NCBI GenBank assembly: GCA_016840085.1
Contig: JAEOTA010000014.1
Location: forward strand, 1 to 64,000
Reading direction: 5' to 3'
DNA: 64,000 nucleotides
DNA from: Promethearchaeota archaeon
GTDB taxonomy: Archaea; Asgardarchaeota; Lokiarchaeia; Sigyniarchaeales; SOKP01
Of the stretch, positions 8,925 through 17,338 are shown one piece after another. A program made the translations under genes and the position numbers. Numbering within the stretch: the stretch's first letter is position 1; each line of letters opens with the position of its first letter. Below the pieces are notes generated by a model. It did not search any database and was not told the DNA's origin. It saw only the letters and a list, made by a program, of their open reading frames with translations.

Positions 8925-10139
8925 TTATTTATAATAGCAAAAGATTGCTAAAGATGATTTTTGTTCCTTTCTTAGTCTCTTAAAGATACCAGTAACAATT
9001 TTTTCGATATATTGGCGTCTTTCAGAGGTTTCTATATATGGGTTAGCTAACTTTCCAGCTTTTTCAAGTTCATCTGCTTCTTCCTTAGACACTATTATAT
9101 TATCACCGTTTTCTTTAGTCACAACGCAACCCGAATTTGTTAATATACGATAGTTTTCAGCAGTTTCATCATGATTACCCCAACAAATTAATTGGCAATT
9201 ACCACATGTTAATATAAAATTCTCAGTAAACCTATTTGATGCAATTTCCCCTGACGAAATATACTCTTGAGCAATTTTGTCATGTAATAATTTGGATTCT
9301 GCATAACTTCCTTCCTCTCCTACAACCCGTAAATTTTTAATAGGATGAGTAAAAAGATGAGCAAAAGTCTTATCAGCATCTTCTTCTGTTTCAGGATATG
9401 GTGTTCGCCCTGGAGACCAAGTAGACTATTTTCGGGTTTTATCCATGCCTGATAATCCCCCACAAACAGTATAACACCGAGATACGTTATTCCGCTTTGA
9501 AAATGAAAAGGAGTATCCGCCTAATGTGTATGAATCTTCTTCTTTTTTATCAAACATCCTAAAAGCGCAGACATTCACACAGAGTTTACATTTATCACAT
9601 GATGACTCTTCAGGTGGGATAGGATCAGTGGGGTTTAATTTTGCTGAAGTAACAAGCGCACCTAGCAATACTGTTGCGCCATATCCTTTTACTAGAATAT
9701 TACCTGACCATCCTATTGATCCGACGCCTGATCGGGCAGCAACCAATCTAAGGGCAAGTAGGGGAGGTAATTTAGTACGCCAATCAGGAACATCTTCGCG
9801 ATATTTAAAATTATTAATAACTGGAGCTGATTTATAACCCTTTTTCTCCAAAAAGTCTACTGTAAGCCTCGCAATTTTATAAGCTTTTAACTACGTATCC
9901 CCATTATCTATTACATGGTCAAAACGACCCCTTGGAGGTTCTTTTCCCAAATAAGAGCGTATTTTTGACTTATCCAAAGGAACTGCGAAACAAATCGCAG
10001 TTTCTGCTTCTGGTAATATATAAGTCATATCCGTGGTGGGTGGACCGCCTTCAAGTGTCTTTTTTGTAGCGAATCCTACACTCACAGCTCCTTGTTCTAA
10101 CAATAAACCTTTAATCTCATCATTTAAAGTAATTTGAAT
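8925..10139 (-). pseudogene. Reductive-dehalogenase/QueG-like Fe-S protein read through two in-frame TAG codons
   Basis: One continuous minus-strand frame of about 400 codons, interrupted only by TAG at 9891-9893 and TAG at 9426-9428. The three pieces join without frameshift: an N-terminal part (EQGAVSVGFATKK, ILPEAETAICFAVPL), a middle part with LVAARSGVGSIGWSGN, LGALVTSAKLNP and a four-cysteine cluster motif CDKCKLCVNVC, then SYTLGGYSFSFSKR and the last part with STWSPGRTPYP and CGNCQLICWG. This architecture matches corrinoid-linked Fe-S proteins of the reductive dehalogenase / epoxyqueuosine reductase group. No ATG, GTG or TTG lies before residue about 14 of the expected N-terminus; an ATT at 10131-10133 sits 6 bases after a GGTGAG. 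It may be a decayed gene or one that decodes TAG (pyrrolysine). Exact substrate unknown. Confidence 0.65.
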
Positions 10140-10336
10140 CTCACCAAATTATAAATCAAGTTATCCCCAAATGCATTTTCTTGTTTTTATTTCATAATTC
10201 TATATAAAAATAGTTTACGTTTTTATGAAAAAGGTTAATAATTTCACAAAATTTTGAAACTCGTATAAATGATATTTAATATTTATATGAAAAAGAATAA
10301 TTTTTATTTATAACTTACTAAATATGCTAAACTTTA

Positions 10337-11392
10337 GTGATTACCATAAAACCAATCAATAAATTTAAGACATATAAGTATGATGCATCCCCATTCTTCT
10401 TTTTTATCGATATCTTCCCTCCAGATTACACTAATCCTAATAATCCTCATTTACTTCACCTCATAGAGAGCATAAAGAGTAATCCAATTATGCCATTACC
10501 GATGCGAGTTGACCGCGTATTTAATGGTGAAAGATCAATTCTAATTCGTCCTCGAGAGCCAATAACCTTTACAATCACTGATGATAAAACCGCAGTGATC
10601 AATCCAAAACCTTTTCTACAATATGGAGTAGAAAAATTACTATATTTCACAGAAATTCGTTCTCGTGAGAAGTTTTCTGTCCATTTCACATTAGAAAGAG
10701 CTATAAGATGGTGGAATTCGACGAGATTTCTCTATGGTAATTTAATCCATCTAGAAGAAGACTTTTCAGCCTTTTCGAGAGCATATTTACATACAATGGT
10801 AAAAGCTATAATTCTTGAGGAAGATCTTATAAATGCGGCAAAAAATTATTGCCAAATGATTGCAGATATATGTAGAAAGAGAATGGAAGAAAATTCTATG
10901 CTTATAGAAATAAAAGGCAAACAGCAGAGTGTAAACCTTTACAAGATAAAAGATTTTACTTATTATAAAAAATTTAAAAAAGTAAGTGAAACCCAGTATC
11001 ATCCTGAGCTTATAGATATTGAATTTTTCGATCTCATGGAGAAAGGATTTTCAAAGCAAGAAGATGAGCGGACTAAATTAGGAAATGAAATGAAATCAAA
11101 AGAATTAAAGTATATTCCCTTATTATTTTATGATGATTTACTCGAATGTATGCTTCAGAATTTAAAAAGCCTTGAAGATGGTGATGATAGTTTATTAGAT
11201 CCATCCTTTTTATTCGAAAAAAATATAATAATCGTGGAAAATCCTAAAGAATTAGAAGAAACTAATATTCAGAAGTATTCATGGTGGAATAATTTTGATG
11301 ATTTAGAGTTAGAATCTGTTATAAAAACTATTGAAACAACTCTTACAGAATTTTTTCTTGCTTATAAAGAGAAATTCCTTGATACTCAATAA
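10337..11392 (+). CDS. Conserved-looking protein of unknown function
   Basis: A 351-residue soluble protein that I do not recognise. It opens with GTG and reads ITIKPINKFKTYKYDASPFF. A beta-rich first third (residues 50-110, with RPREPITFTITDD) is followed by a mainly helical middle and an acidic C-terminal part. There is no signal peptide, membrane segment, metal-binding cysteine cluster or nucleotide-binding motif. Codon use resembles that of the neighbours, and the frame is long and uninterrupted, so it is very likely a real gene. It is transcribed alone, with about 150 bases before carA. Tryptophan pairs (RWWN, SWWNNF) may serve as family markers in searches. Confidence 0.6.
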   Translation: MITIKPINKFKTYKYDASPFFFFIDIFPPDYTNPNNPHLLHLIESIKSNPIMPLPMRVDRVFNGERSILIRPREPITFTITDDKTAVINPKPFLQYGVEKLLYFTEIRSREKFSVHFTLERAIRWWNSTRFLYGNLIHLEEDFSAFSRAYLHTMVKAIILEEDLINAAKNYCQMIADICRKRMEENSMLIEIKGKQQSVNLYKIKDFTYYKKFKKVSETQYHPELIDIEFFDLMEKGFSKQEDERTKLGNEMKSKELKYIPLLFYDDLLECMLQNLKSLEDGDDSLLDPSFLFEKNIIIVENPKELEETNIQKYSWWNNFDDLELESVIKTIETTLTEFFLAYKEKFLDTQ

Positions 11393-11545
11393 AGTTAAAT
11401 ATGATTAATACAGATAATTAGATCAAGTTTAATAAAAAATTCTCGACTATACTATTTTTATTTAACTCATTAATAAACAATCTTAAAAAAAAACCTAGTT
11501 ACCTTTATTTTAAGATAAATAAAGATGTTTATGAAAGTTGTGTAA

Positions 11546-12679
11546 ATGCTCTACAAGAAAGAAAGACCAGCAATTTTAATGCTTCAAGACGGACGTTATT
11601 TTCAAGGGATTGGTTTTGGAGCGAGTAAGAAAGTCGAAGGAGAAATTGTCTTTACAACAATTACGGGTGCGGGGTATGTTGAAACATTAACAGACCCCTC
11701 CTATAAAGGACAAATTGTTGTAATGACTCATCCTCTTGTTGGTAATTATGGTGTTCCTGCTTGGGAAAAGGATAAGTTTGGAATCCATAAATATTTCGAA
11801 TCTGATTCCATTAAAATGAATGGTTTTGTAATTAATGAATGTTGTAAAAATCCAAGTCATTATGAAAGTATAAGAACTTTAAACGAATTTCTCCTTGATG
11901 AAGATATACCTGGAGTTGAATGGATTGATACTAGAGCAGTTACAAAAATATTAAGGGAAGAAGGTGTGCAATTAGGTCTACTAGCAGTTTATCATCAGGG
12001 TGAGAAACCTAATATTGAAGAATTAAGAAATGAAGTGAAAAAAGTTGAAGATCCAAATCTTAGACATTTAGCAAGAGAGGTATCTACAAAAGAGATTCAA
12101 AGATTTGTCCCCTCGAATCCCATTGATACTGTTGTTGTTATGGATTTAGGCGTGAAAAACAATATTCTCAGAAATCTAGTAAAAAGAAATCTTGAAGTAA
12201 TTCTCGTTCCTTATGACTTTACTTTTAAAAAAATTATGGAGTTGGACCCAAGTGGAGTTTTAATTTCTAATGGACCAGGAGATCCTGCTATTTATAAAAA
12301 TGCGATTGAAGTTGCTCGTAGTTTAATTGATAGTAACATCCCTACAATGGGTATTTGTTTAGGAAATCAAATTATTGGTTTAGCTGCTGGAGGCGATTCT
12401 TATAAACTGAAATATGGCCATAGAGGTGGTAATAAAACAGTAATCAATCCAGAAACTCAGAAATGTTATATTACTTCTCAAAATCATGGTTTTTGTGTTA
12501 GAAATTTTGAAAAGGGCGGATTCAAGGAATTTCTTAGAAATATTGATGATAATTCTAATGAAGGTTTGATTCATAAAAATAAACCTGTATTTGCAGTTCA
12601 ATTTCATCCAGAAGCGTCTCCAGGACCATTGGATTCTCTATATCTTTTCGATAAATTTATTGAACTTATGGAGTCATAG
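11546..12679 (+). CDS. carA: Carbamoyl-phosphate synthase small subunit
   Basis: A 377-residue glutaminase subunit that supplies ammonia to CarB for carbamoyl phosphate, used in pyrimidine and arginine synthesis. The N-terminal small-subunit domain begins at ILMLQDGRYFQGIGFGA. The C-terminal class I amidotransferase domain carries the nucleophile in GICLGNQ (about residue 271) and the His-Glu pair in QFHPEASPGPLD. The gene ends in TAG, 4 bases before the carB start, so the two are an operon and probably translationally coupled. This TAG also shows that TAG works as a normal stop in this genome. The ATG start gives the expected N-terminus. Confidence 0.96.
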   Translation: MLYKKERPAILMLQDGRYFQGIGFGASKKVEGEIVFTTITGAGYVETLTDPSYKGQIVVMTHPLVGNYGVPAWEKDKFGIHKYFESDSIKMNGFVINECCKNPSHYESIRTLNEFLLDEDIPGVEWIDTRAVTKILREEGVQLGLLAVYHQGEKPNIEELRNEVKKVEDPNLRHLAREVSTKEIQRFVPSNPIDTVVVMDLGVKNNILRNLVKRNLEVILVPYDFTFKKIMELDPSGVLISNGPGDPAIYKNAIEVARSLIDSNIPTMGICLGNQIIGLAAGGDSYKLKYGHRGGNKTVINPETQKCYITSQNHGFCVRNFEKGGFKEFLRNIDDNSNEGLIHKNKPVFAVQFHPEASPGPLDSLYLFDKFIELMES

Positions 12680-12683
12680 TTAA

Positions 12684-15600
12684 ATGCCATTAGATAAAAC
12701 TATTAAGAAAGCATTGGTCTTAGGATCTGGAGGGATACGTATTGGTCAAGCTGGAGAATTTGATTATTCTGGAAGTCAAGTATTAAAAGCACTTAAAGAG
12801 GACGGAATAGAAACCATTCTAATTAACCCGAATATCGCCACTATCCAAACTGATCCAGAACTATCTGATAGAGTTTATTTATTACCAATAAATATTAAAT
12901 ATGCAGAGGAAATAATTAAAAAAGAAAAACCAGACGGAATTTTATTAGCATTTGGCGGCCAAACAGCTTTAAATGTAGGTGTTGAACTAAAAGAAGCAGG
13001 AATTCTGAAGAAATATAATATAAGAGTATTAGGAACACCAATTGAAGCAATTGAAGCTACAGAAGACAGAGATCTTTTTATTAGGGCAATGAAAAATTCC
13101 GATGTTAAAGTATGTAAAAGTCAAGCAGTAAATTCTTATACTGAAGGTCTAAAGGCTATTAAAGAGATTGGATTTCCTTGTATGATACGGGTAGCTTATA
13201 CATTAGGTGGAAGAGGATCAGGTATTGTTAACAATATGAAGGAATTCGAAAGAATGGCGAAGAAAAGTTTAGCTCAATCGAGAATTAATCAGATCTTAAT
13301 CGAAGAAAGTATATGGGGTTGGAAGGAGATCGAATATGAAGTAGTAAGAGACTCTAAAGATAATTGTTTTATTAATTGCAATATGGAAAACTTCGATCCT
13401 GTAGGACTTCATACAGGAGAATCGCTTGTCGTTAGTCCAAGCCAGACTCTCACAAATGAGGAATACCATATGCTCCGGTCAGCTTCTATTAGAGTTATAC
13501 GGAACCTAGGGATTATAGGAGAATGCAATATTCAATATGGATTAGATCCTTTTTCAAAAGAATTTCGTGCAATAGAAGTTAATGCTCGGCTTTCAAGATC
13601 ATCAGCACTTGCTTCTAAAGCAACAGGGTATCCATTAGCTTATATAGCTGCTAAGCTAGCAATAGGGTATACATTGCCAGAATTAAAAAATAAAATTACT
13701 GGAATTACGACAGCATGTTTCGAACCGGCATTAGATTATTTAGTACTTAAAATTCCAAGATGGGATCTTACCAAATTTCAAAGAGTTGATAGAACCATCT
13801 CAAGTCAGATGAAATCGGTCGGAGAAGTCATGGCAATTGGCAGAACTTTCGAAGAAGTATTACAAAAAGCTATTAGAATGCTTGATATAGGCATGAAAGG
13901 TTTTGTGGCAAATAATTTAGCACCTATTGGTGATACAAATGAATTGAAATATGCTTTAAGAAATCCCACAGATTTAAGGATTTTCAGAATTGCTGAAGCG
14001 ATAAAAAAGGGGATTTCTATAGACGAAATTTATCGTTTATCACGAGTAGATAAATGGTTTCTCTATAAATTAAAGAATATTATTGATATTGAACATCAAC
14101 TCCAAAAGCTTGATTTATTGGAAACTACAGATATAGAAAAAAGTTATTGGTTGGAAAGAGCTAAAAGATTTGGATTCTCTGATGGACAAATTGCTAAGAT
14201 CATGGGAGTTGATACAATTTTCATAAGGCAGATGAGAAGAAAATTGGGAATCCATCCTTTTGTTAAAAGAATTGATACTTTAGCTGCTGAGTGGCCAGCA
14301 GCTACTAACTACTTATATCTTACCTATAGTGCTTCTGAACACGATATTGATTTTGAACAAGAAAATAGCTCAAATCTGAGAAAGATTATTGTTTTAGGGT
14401 CGGGGACTTATCGTATTGGTGCCTCAGTTGAGTTTGATTGGGGATCTGTTAATTGTTTATGGGGTTTAAAGAAATTAGGTATTGATCAAGCAATTATGAT
14501 TAATTATAATCCTGAGACCGTCTCTACTGATTATGATATATCAGATAAATTATATTTTGAAGAAATTTCTGGTGAAAGAGTGCTTGATATTTGTGAACTT
14601 GAAAAAGCAGCTGGTATTGTAGTTTCTGCTGGAGGGCAAATAGCAAATAATCTAGCAGCGAAAATCTCTAAATATTCTGAATTTTTTAGAAAAACTAATT
14701 TGAAAATTCTTGGAACTCATGGTTCAAGAATAGATATGGCAGAAGATAGAAGTAAATTTAGCGCTTTATTAGATCAGCTAAATATAAGACAACCAGAATG
14801 GAACTCAGTAACAGAAAAAGAAGAGGCTTTAAAATTTGCTAAAAAGGTCGGGTATCCCGTATTAGTTAGACCTTCATATGTATTAAGTGGAGCAGCTATG
14901 AGAGTATCATATGATGAAAAAACACTAAGGGACACACTCGATCTTGCTGCTTCTGTTTCTAGTGAATATCCAGTTGTAATTACTAAATTTTTTACAAATG
15001 CCAGAGAAATTGAATGTGATGGTATCTCCGATGGAGATAATGTATTAATAGGAGCGATTGTTGAGCATATAGAAAATGCGGGAATTCATAGTGGAGATGC
15101 AACCATGGTAATTCCGCCTCAAACAGTCCTTAAAAATGTTATTGAGACAATTGAAAATTACACAAAAAATATTGCTTTAGCTCTCAAAATACAAGGTCCA
15201 TTTAATGTTCAATATTTAGTTGAGAATGGAGAAGTGTATGTAATTGAATGTAATTTACGTTCAAGTCGTAGTATGCCTTATGTTTCAAAAACACGAGGGA
15301 TAAACCTGATGAGATTAGCAGCAGAGGTAATAATGGGTAAAAAAATTCCTGAAAAACTTCTTAAACTTCCTTATGGAGAATATGTTGGTATTAAAGCACC
15401 TATGTTTTCATTTATGAGATTGGATAAGGCAGATTTTCGACTTGGTGTTGAAATGGCATCAACGGGTGAGATCGGGATAATAGGAGAAGATTTCCAAGAT
15501 GCATTATTAAAAGCTTTAGAAGCTACTGAAATGAACATACCTGTTGACGGGGGAAATGTTTTGATTTCTGTAGGTGGTAAAAAATTGAAGAAGAAAGTTA

Positions 15601-15995
15601 TTCCAATAGCAAAGAAGCTAAATCATCTAGGATTTACAATTTTTGCTACAGAAGATACTGCGCAAGCCTTAAAAAATAATGGTATTCATGCTGTAAAACT
15701 GTATAAAGTTCATGAATCTGGGATGGAGCCGAATATTATGGGATGTCTACAAAATGGGGCGATAGATTTAGTTATCAATATCCCAATACCAACTACCATT
15801 GAAGAAAAATTTAAAACCATTATGGAAGATGAATATAAAATTAGAAGAATGGCTGTGGATTATAACATTCCTGTTATAATCAATTTACAATTAGCTGAAG
15901 CAATTGTAGATGCAATTGAAAAAGTGCGTACTAAAAAAGTAGAAATTAAATCTCTAAATGAATATCATAAGACTTTAAAAGAAGTTTATTGGTAA
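12684..15995 (+). CDS. carB: Carbamoyl-phosphate synthase large subunit
   Basis: A 1103-residue protein with the full duplicated layout: two ATP-grasp halves (first KKALVLGSGGIRIGQAGEFDYSG, second RKIIVLGSGTYRIGASVEFDWG), the oligomerisation region between them, and a C-terminal methylglyoxal-synthase-like regulatory domain from about residue 950. It makes carbamoyl phosphate from bicarbonate, ammonia and two ATP with CarA, which is encoded 4 bases upstream. Length is slightly above the bacterial 1073, mainly from insertions in the middle linker (residues 480-545). No pyrimidine or arginine pathway genes follow, so regulation cannot be inferred from context. Confidence 0.96.
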   Translation: MPLDKTIKKALVLGSGGIRIGQAGEFDYSGSQVLKALKEDGIETILINPNIATIQTDPELSDRVYLLPINIKYAEEIIKKEKPDGILLAFGGQTALNVGVELKEAGILKKYNIRVLGTPIEAIEATEDRDLFIRAMKNSDVKVCKSQAVNSYTEGLKAIKEIGFPCMIRVAYTLGGRGSGIVNNMKEFERMAKKSLAQSRINQILIEESIWGWKEIEYEVVRDSKDNCFINCNMENFDPVGLHTGESLVVSPSQTLTNEEYHMLRSASIRVIRNLGIIGECNIQYGLDPFSKEFRAIEVNARLSRSSALASKATGYPLAYIAAKLAIGYTLPELKNKITGITTACFEPALDYLVLKIPRWDLTKFQRVDRTISSQMKSVGEVMAIGRTFEEVLQKAIRMLDIGMKGFVANNLAPIGDTNELKYALRNPTDLRIFRIAEAIKKGISIDEIYRLSRVDKWFLYKLKNIIDIEHQLQKLDLLETTDIEKSYWLERAKRFGFSDGQIAKIMGVDTIFIRQMRRKLGIHPFVKRIDTLAAEWPAATNYLYLTYSASEHDIDFEQENSSNLRKIIVLGSGTYRIGASVEFDWGSVNCLWGLKKLGIDQAIMINYNPETVSTDYDISDKLYFEEISGERVLDICELEKAAGIVVSAGGQIANNLAAKISKYSEFFRKTNLKILGTHGSRIDMAEDRSKFSALLDQLNIRQPEWNSVTEKEEALKFAKKVGYPVLVRPSYVLSGAAMRVSYDEKTLRDTLDLAASVSSEYPVVITKFFTNAREIECDGISDGDNVLIGAIVEHIENAGIHSGDATMVIPPQTVLKNVIETIENYTKNIALALKIQGPFNVQYLVENGEVYVIECNLRSSRSMPYVSKTRGINLMRLAAEVIMGKKIPEKLLKLPYGEYVGIKAPMFSFMRLDKADFRLGVEMASTGEIGIIGEDFQDALLKALEATEMNIPVDGGNVLISVGGKKLKKKVIPIAKKLNHLGFTIFATEDTAQALKNNGIHAVKLYKVHESGMEPNIMGCLQNGAIDLVINIPIPTTIEEKFKTIMEDEYKIRRMAVDYNIPVIINLQLAEAIVDAIEKVRTKKVEIKSLNEYHKTLKEVYW

Positions 15996-16041
15996 AAATT
16001 AATAATTTATCTAGATTATTTACTAATTAAGGTGTTATATT

Positions 16042-16326
16042 ATTTATTATCGGGGATATATCTTATTCAGACTAAAAATCATCGGTACTCAATGGAAAAT
16101 AGCTGAAAAACTAAAAAGTTTAAAATCTACTGAACCAGATGAGGATTGGAAAATCACATATGCAACTCCTATTTATGGTGGATGGGATATATTAGCTGAA
16201 TGCTCTTTTTCTAAATTGGAAGATTTAGATAAAATTCTTCATTTCTGTAGAAATGATAAAGAATTATCTCAATGGTTAGAAGCAACTACGACCCTTATAA
16301 ACACTAAAAAGAATTACCCTCATTGA
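16042..16326 (+). CDS. Stand-alone Lrp/AsnC ligand-binding (RAM-like) domain protein, non-AUG start
   Basis: An open frame of about 94 codons ends at TGA 16324-16326. It reads RGYILFRLKIIGTQWK at the start, then ITYATPIYGGWDILAECSF and a C-terminus with ELSQWLEATTTLINTKKNYP. The pattern (hydrophobic strand, helix, strand with YGGWD, short helix, ETTTL-type strand) fits the ligand-binding alpha/beta sandwich of Lrp/AsnC regulators without its DNA-binding half. There is no in-frame ATG, GTG or TTG before the conserved region, and TAA at 16024 closes the frame upstream. The best start is ATT at 16042 (or 16039), preceded by AAGGTG at 16029-16034. Decay of an ATG is the alternative. Confidence 0.55.
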   Translation: MYYRGYILFRLKIIGTQWKIAEKLKSLKSTEPDEDWKITYATPIYGGWDILAECSFSKLEDLDKILHFCRNDKELSQWLEATTTLINTKKNYPH

Positions 16327-16409
16327 ATATAATGAAATTTTTAAAATTTCATTAAATGTTAGCACTTTTTAAATTGTGAAAGATCTGAAAAAGATAAATA
16401 AAAATAAAA

Positions 16410-16565
16410 CTAAAGTTCCTTTAGAAATTTAAGAAAACTTTGTTTTAATGACGTATGATAATGCTTTGGTTGAATTTGTAATTCTTCATTCATCCATATT
16501 CTTAACTTTATTTCCTCTAATTGTTCTTCCAATCTTAAATCGTAAGCAATTTCTCTTTCCGACAC
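16410..16565 (-). CDS. Possible small protein (51 residues)
   Basis: A short minus-strand frame from GTG at 16563-16565 to TAG at 16410-16412, encoding SEREIAYDLRLEEQLEEIK near the start and a basic C-terminus. The composition (charged amphipathic helix) looks coding, but length and start are weak evidence, and I recognise no family. It lies in the 334-base gap between the RAM-like gene and the acetyltransferase gene. Apart from this frame I see nothing in that gap except AT-rich flanks. Confidence 0.3.
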   Translation of the reverse strand: MSEREIAYDLRLEEQLEEIKLRIWMNEELQIQPKHYHTSLKQSFLKFLKEL

Positions 16566-16660
16566 AATTATTTAATGAAACTTATCCTATTTAAATTGTT
16601 CCGTAACAAAATATAACTCTTCTTTATTATTAATGGGTTAATACATAATCAGTGAATAGC

Positions 16661-17158
16661 TTATAGAAAAAATTCCATAAAAATCTCATCTTCATAGTGC
16701 CCATCAATCTTAACTTGTTTTGAAAGCACCCCTTTCTGTATAAATCCTAAATTTTTATAAAATTCTATTGCTCCTGTATTGTTTGCTCGTACATATATAA
16801 TTAGCTTTTCATATCCCTTTTCACGAGCAAATTGAAAAGTTTTAATAGCTAATTGCCGTTCAATTCCACATCCTCGCCATTTAGGAAGAATAAAACTACC
16901 AATTGTTCCAACGTGATCAAATGAATCTGTGTATTTTGCCCACTTGTCTAATGATTGAAAACCAAAGATTTGATCTTTTGTTTCAGCTATAAAAATACCT
17001 TCACGATCAGATAAAGATAGTATATAATCTTTTTCTTGTTCAGGTGTGAAAGGATGGTTTACAGCAGAATACTTCCTCTCAGCACATATAACTTTCCAAA
17101 TATTTGATATTTCTTCAGCATCCTCCACTTGAGCCTTTCTAATAGTAGTTTGTATCAT
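16661..17158 (-). CDS. GNAT family N-acetyltransferase
   Basis: A 165-residue acyltransferase of the GNAT fold. The order is: N-terminal IRKAQVEDAEEISNIWKVI, a central strand with GIFIAETKDQIFGFQSL, the acetyl-CoA binding region IGSFILPKWRGCGIERQLAIKTF, and the C-terminal LIIYVRANNTGAIEFYKNLGF, which is the typical motif B region. The Q/R-x-x-G-x-G/A loop is represented by KWRGCGIER. The substrate cannot be predicted. It is transcribed alone and faces away from the ABC exporter genes. Confidence 0.88.
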   Translation of the reverse strand: MIQTTIRKAQVEDAEEISNIWKVICAERKYSAVNHPFTPEQEKDYILSLSDREGIFIAETKDQIFGFQSLDKWAKYTDSFDHVGTIGSFILPKWRGCGIERQLAIKTFQFAREKGYEKLIIYVRANNTGAIEFYKNLGFIQKGVLSKQVKIDGHYEDEIFMEFFL

Positions 17159-17338
17159 TTATGTCAACTCTTCCTTATTGATTTTAAATTTATCTATAAT
17201 TTTAAAAAAAACCATCCTCTCCTTACTGAAATAATAATATTAATAATTTATATTTTGAAGGTAAAAAATCTATTAACTATAAAATACTTCAACAAAATAA
17301 CTTGAGAAATAATTTCCTATCATTATAATTGTATAAAT

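Noticed and set aside
12677..12679. Genome-wide TAG to pyrrolysine recoding
   Set aside because: carA ends in TAG directly before carB, and several other genes (at 22094, 53449 and 61638) end in TAG, so TAG acts as a stop here in general.
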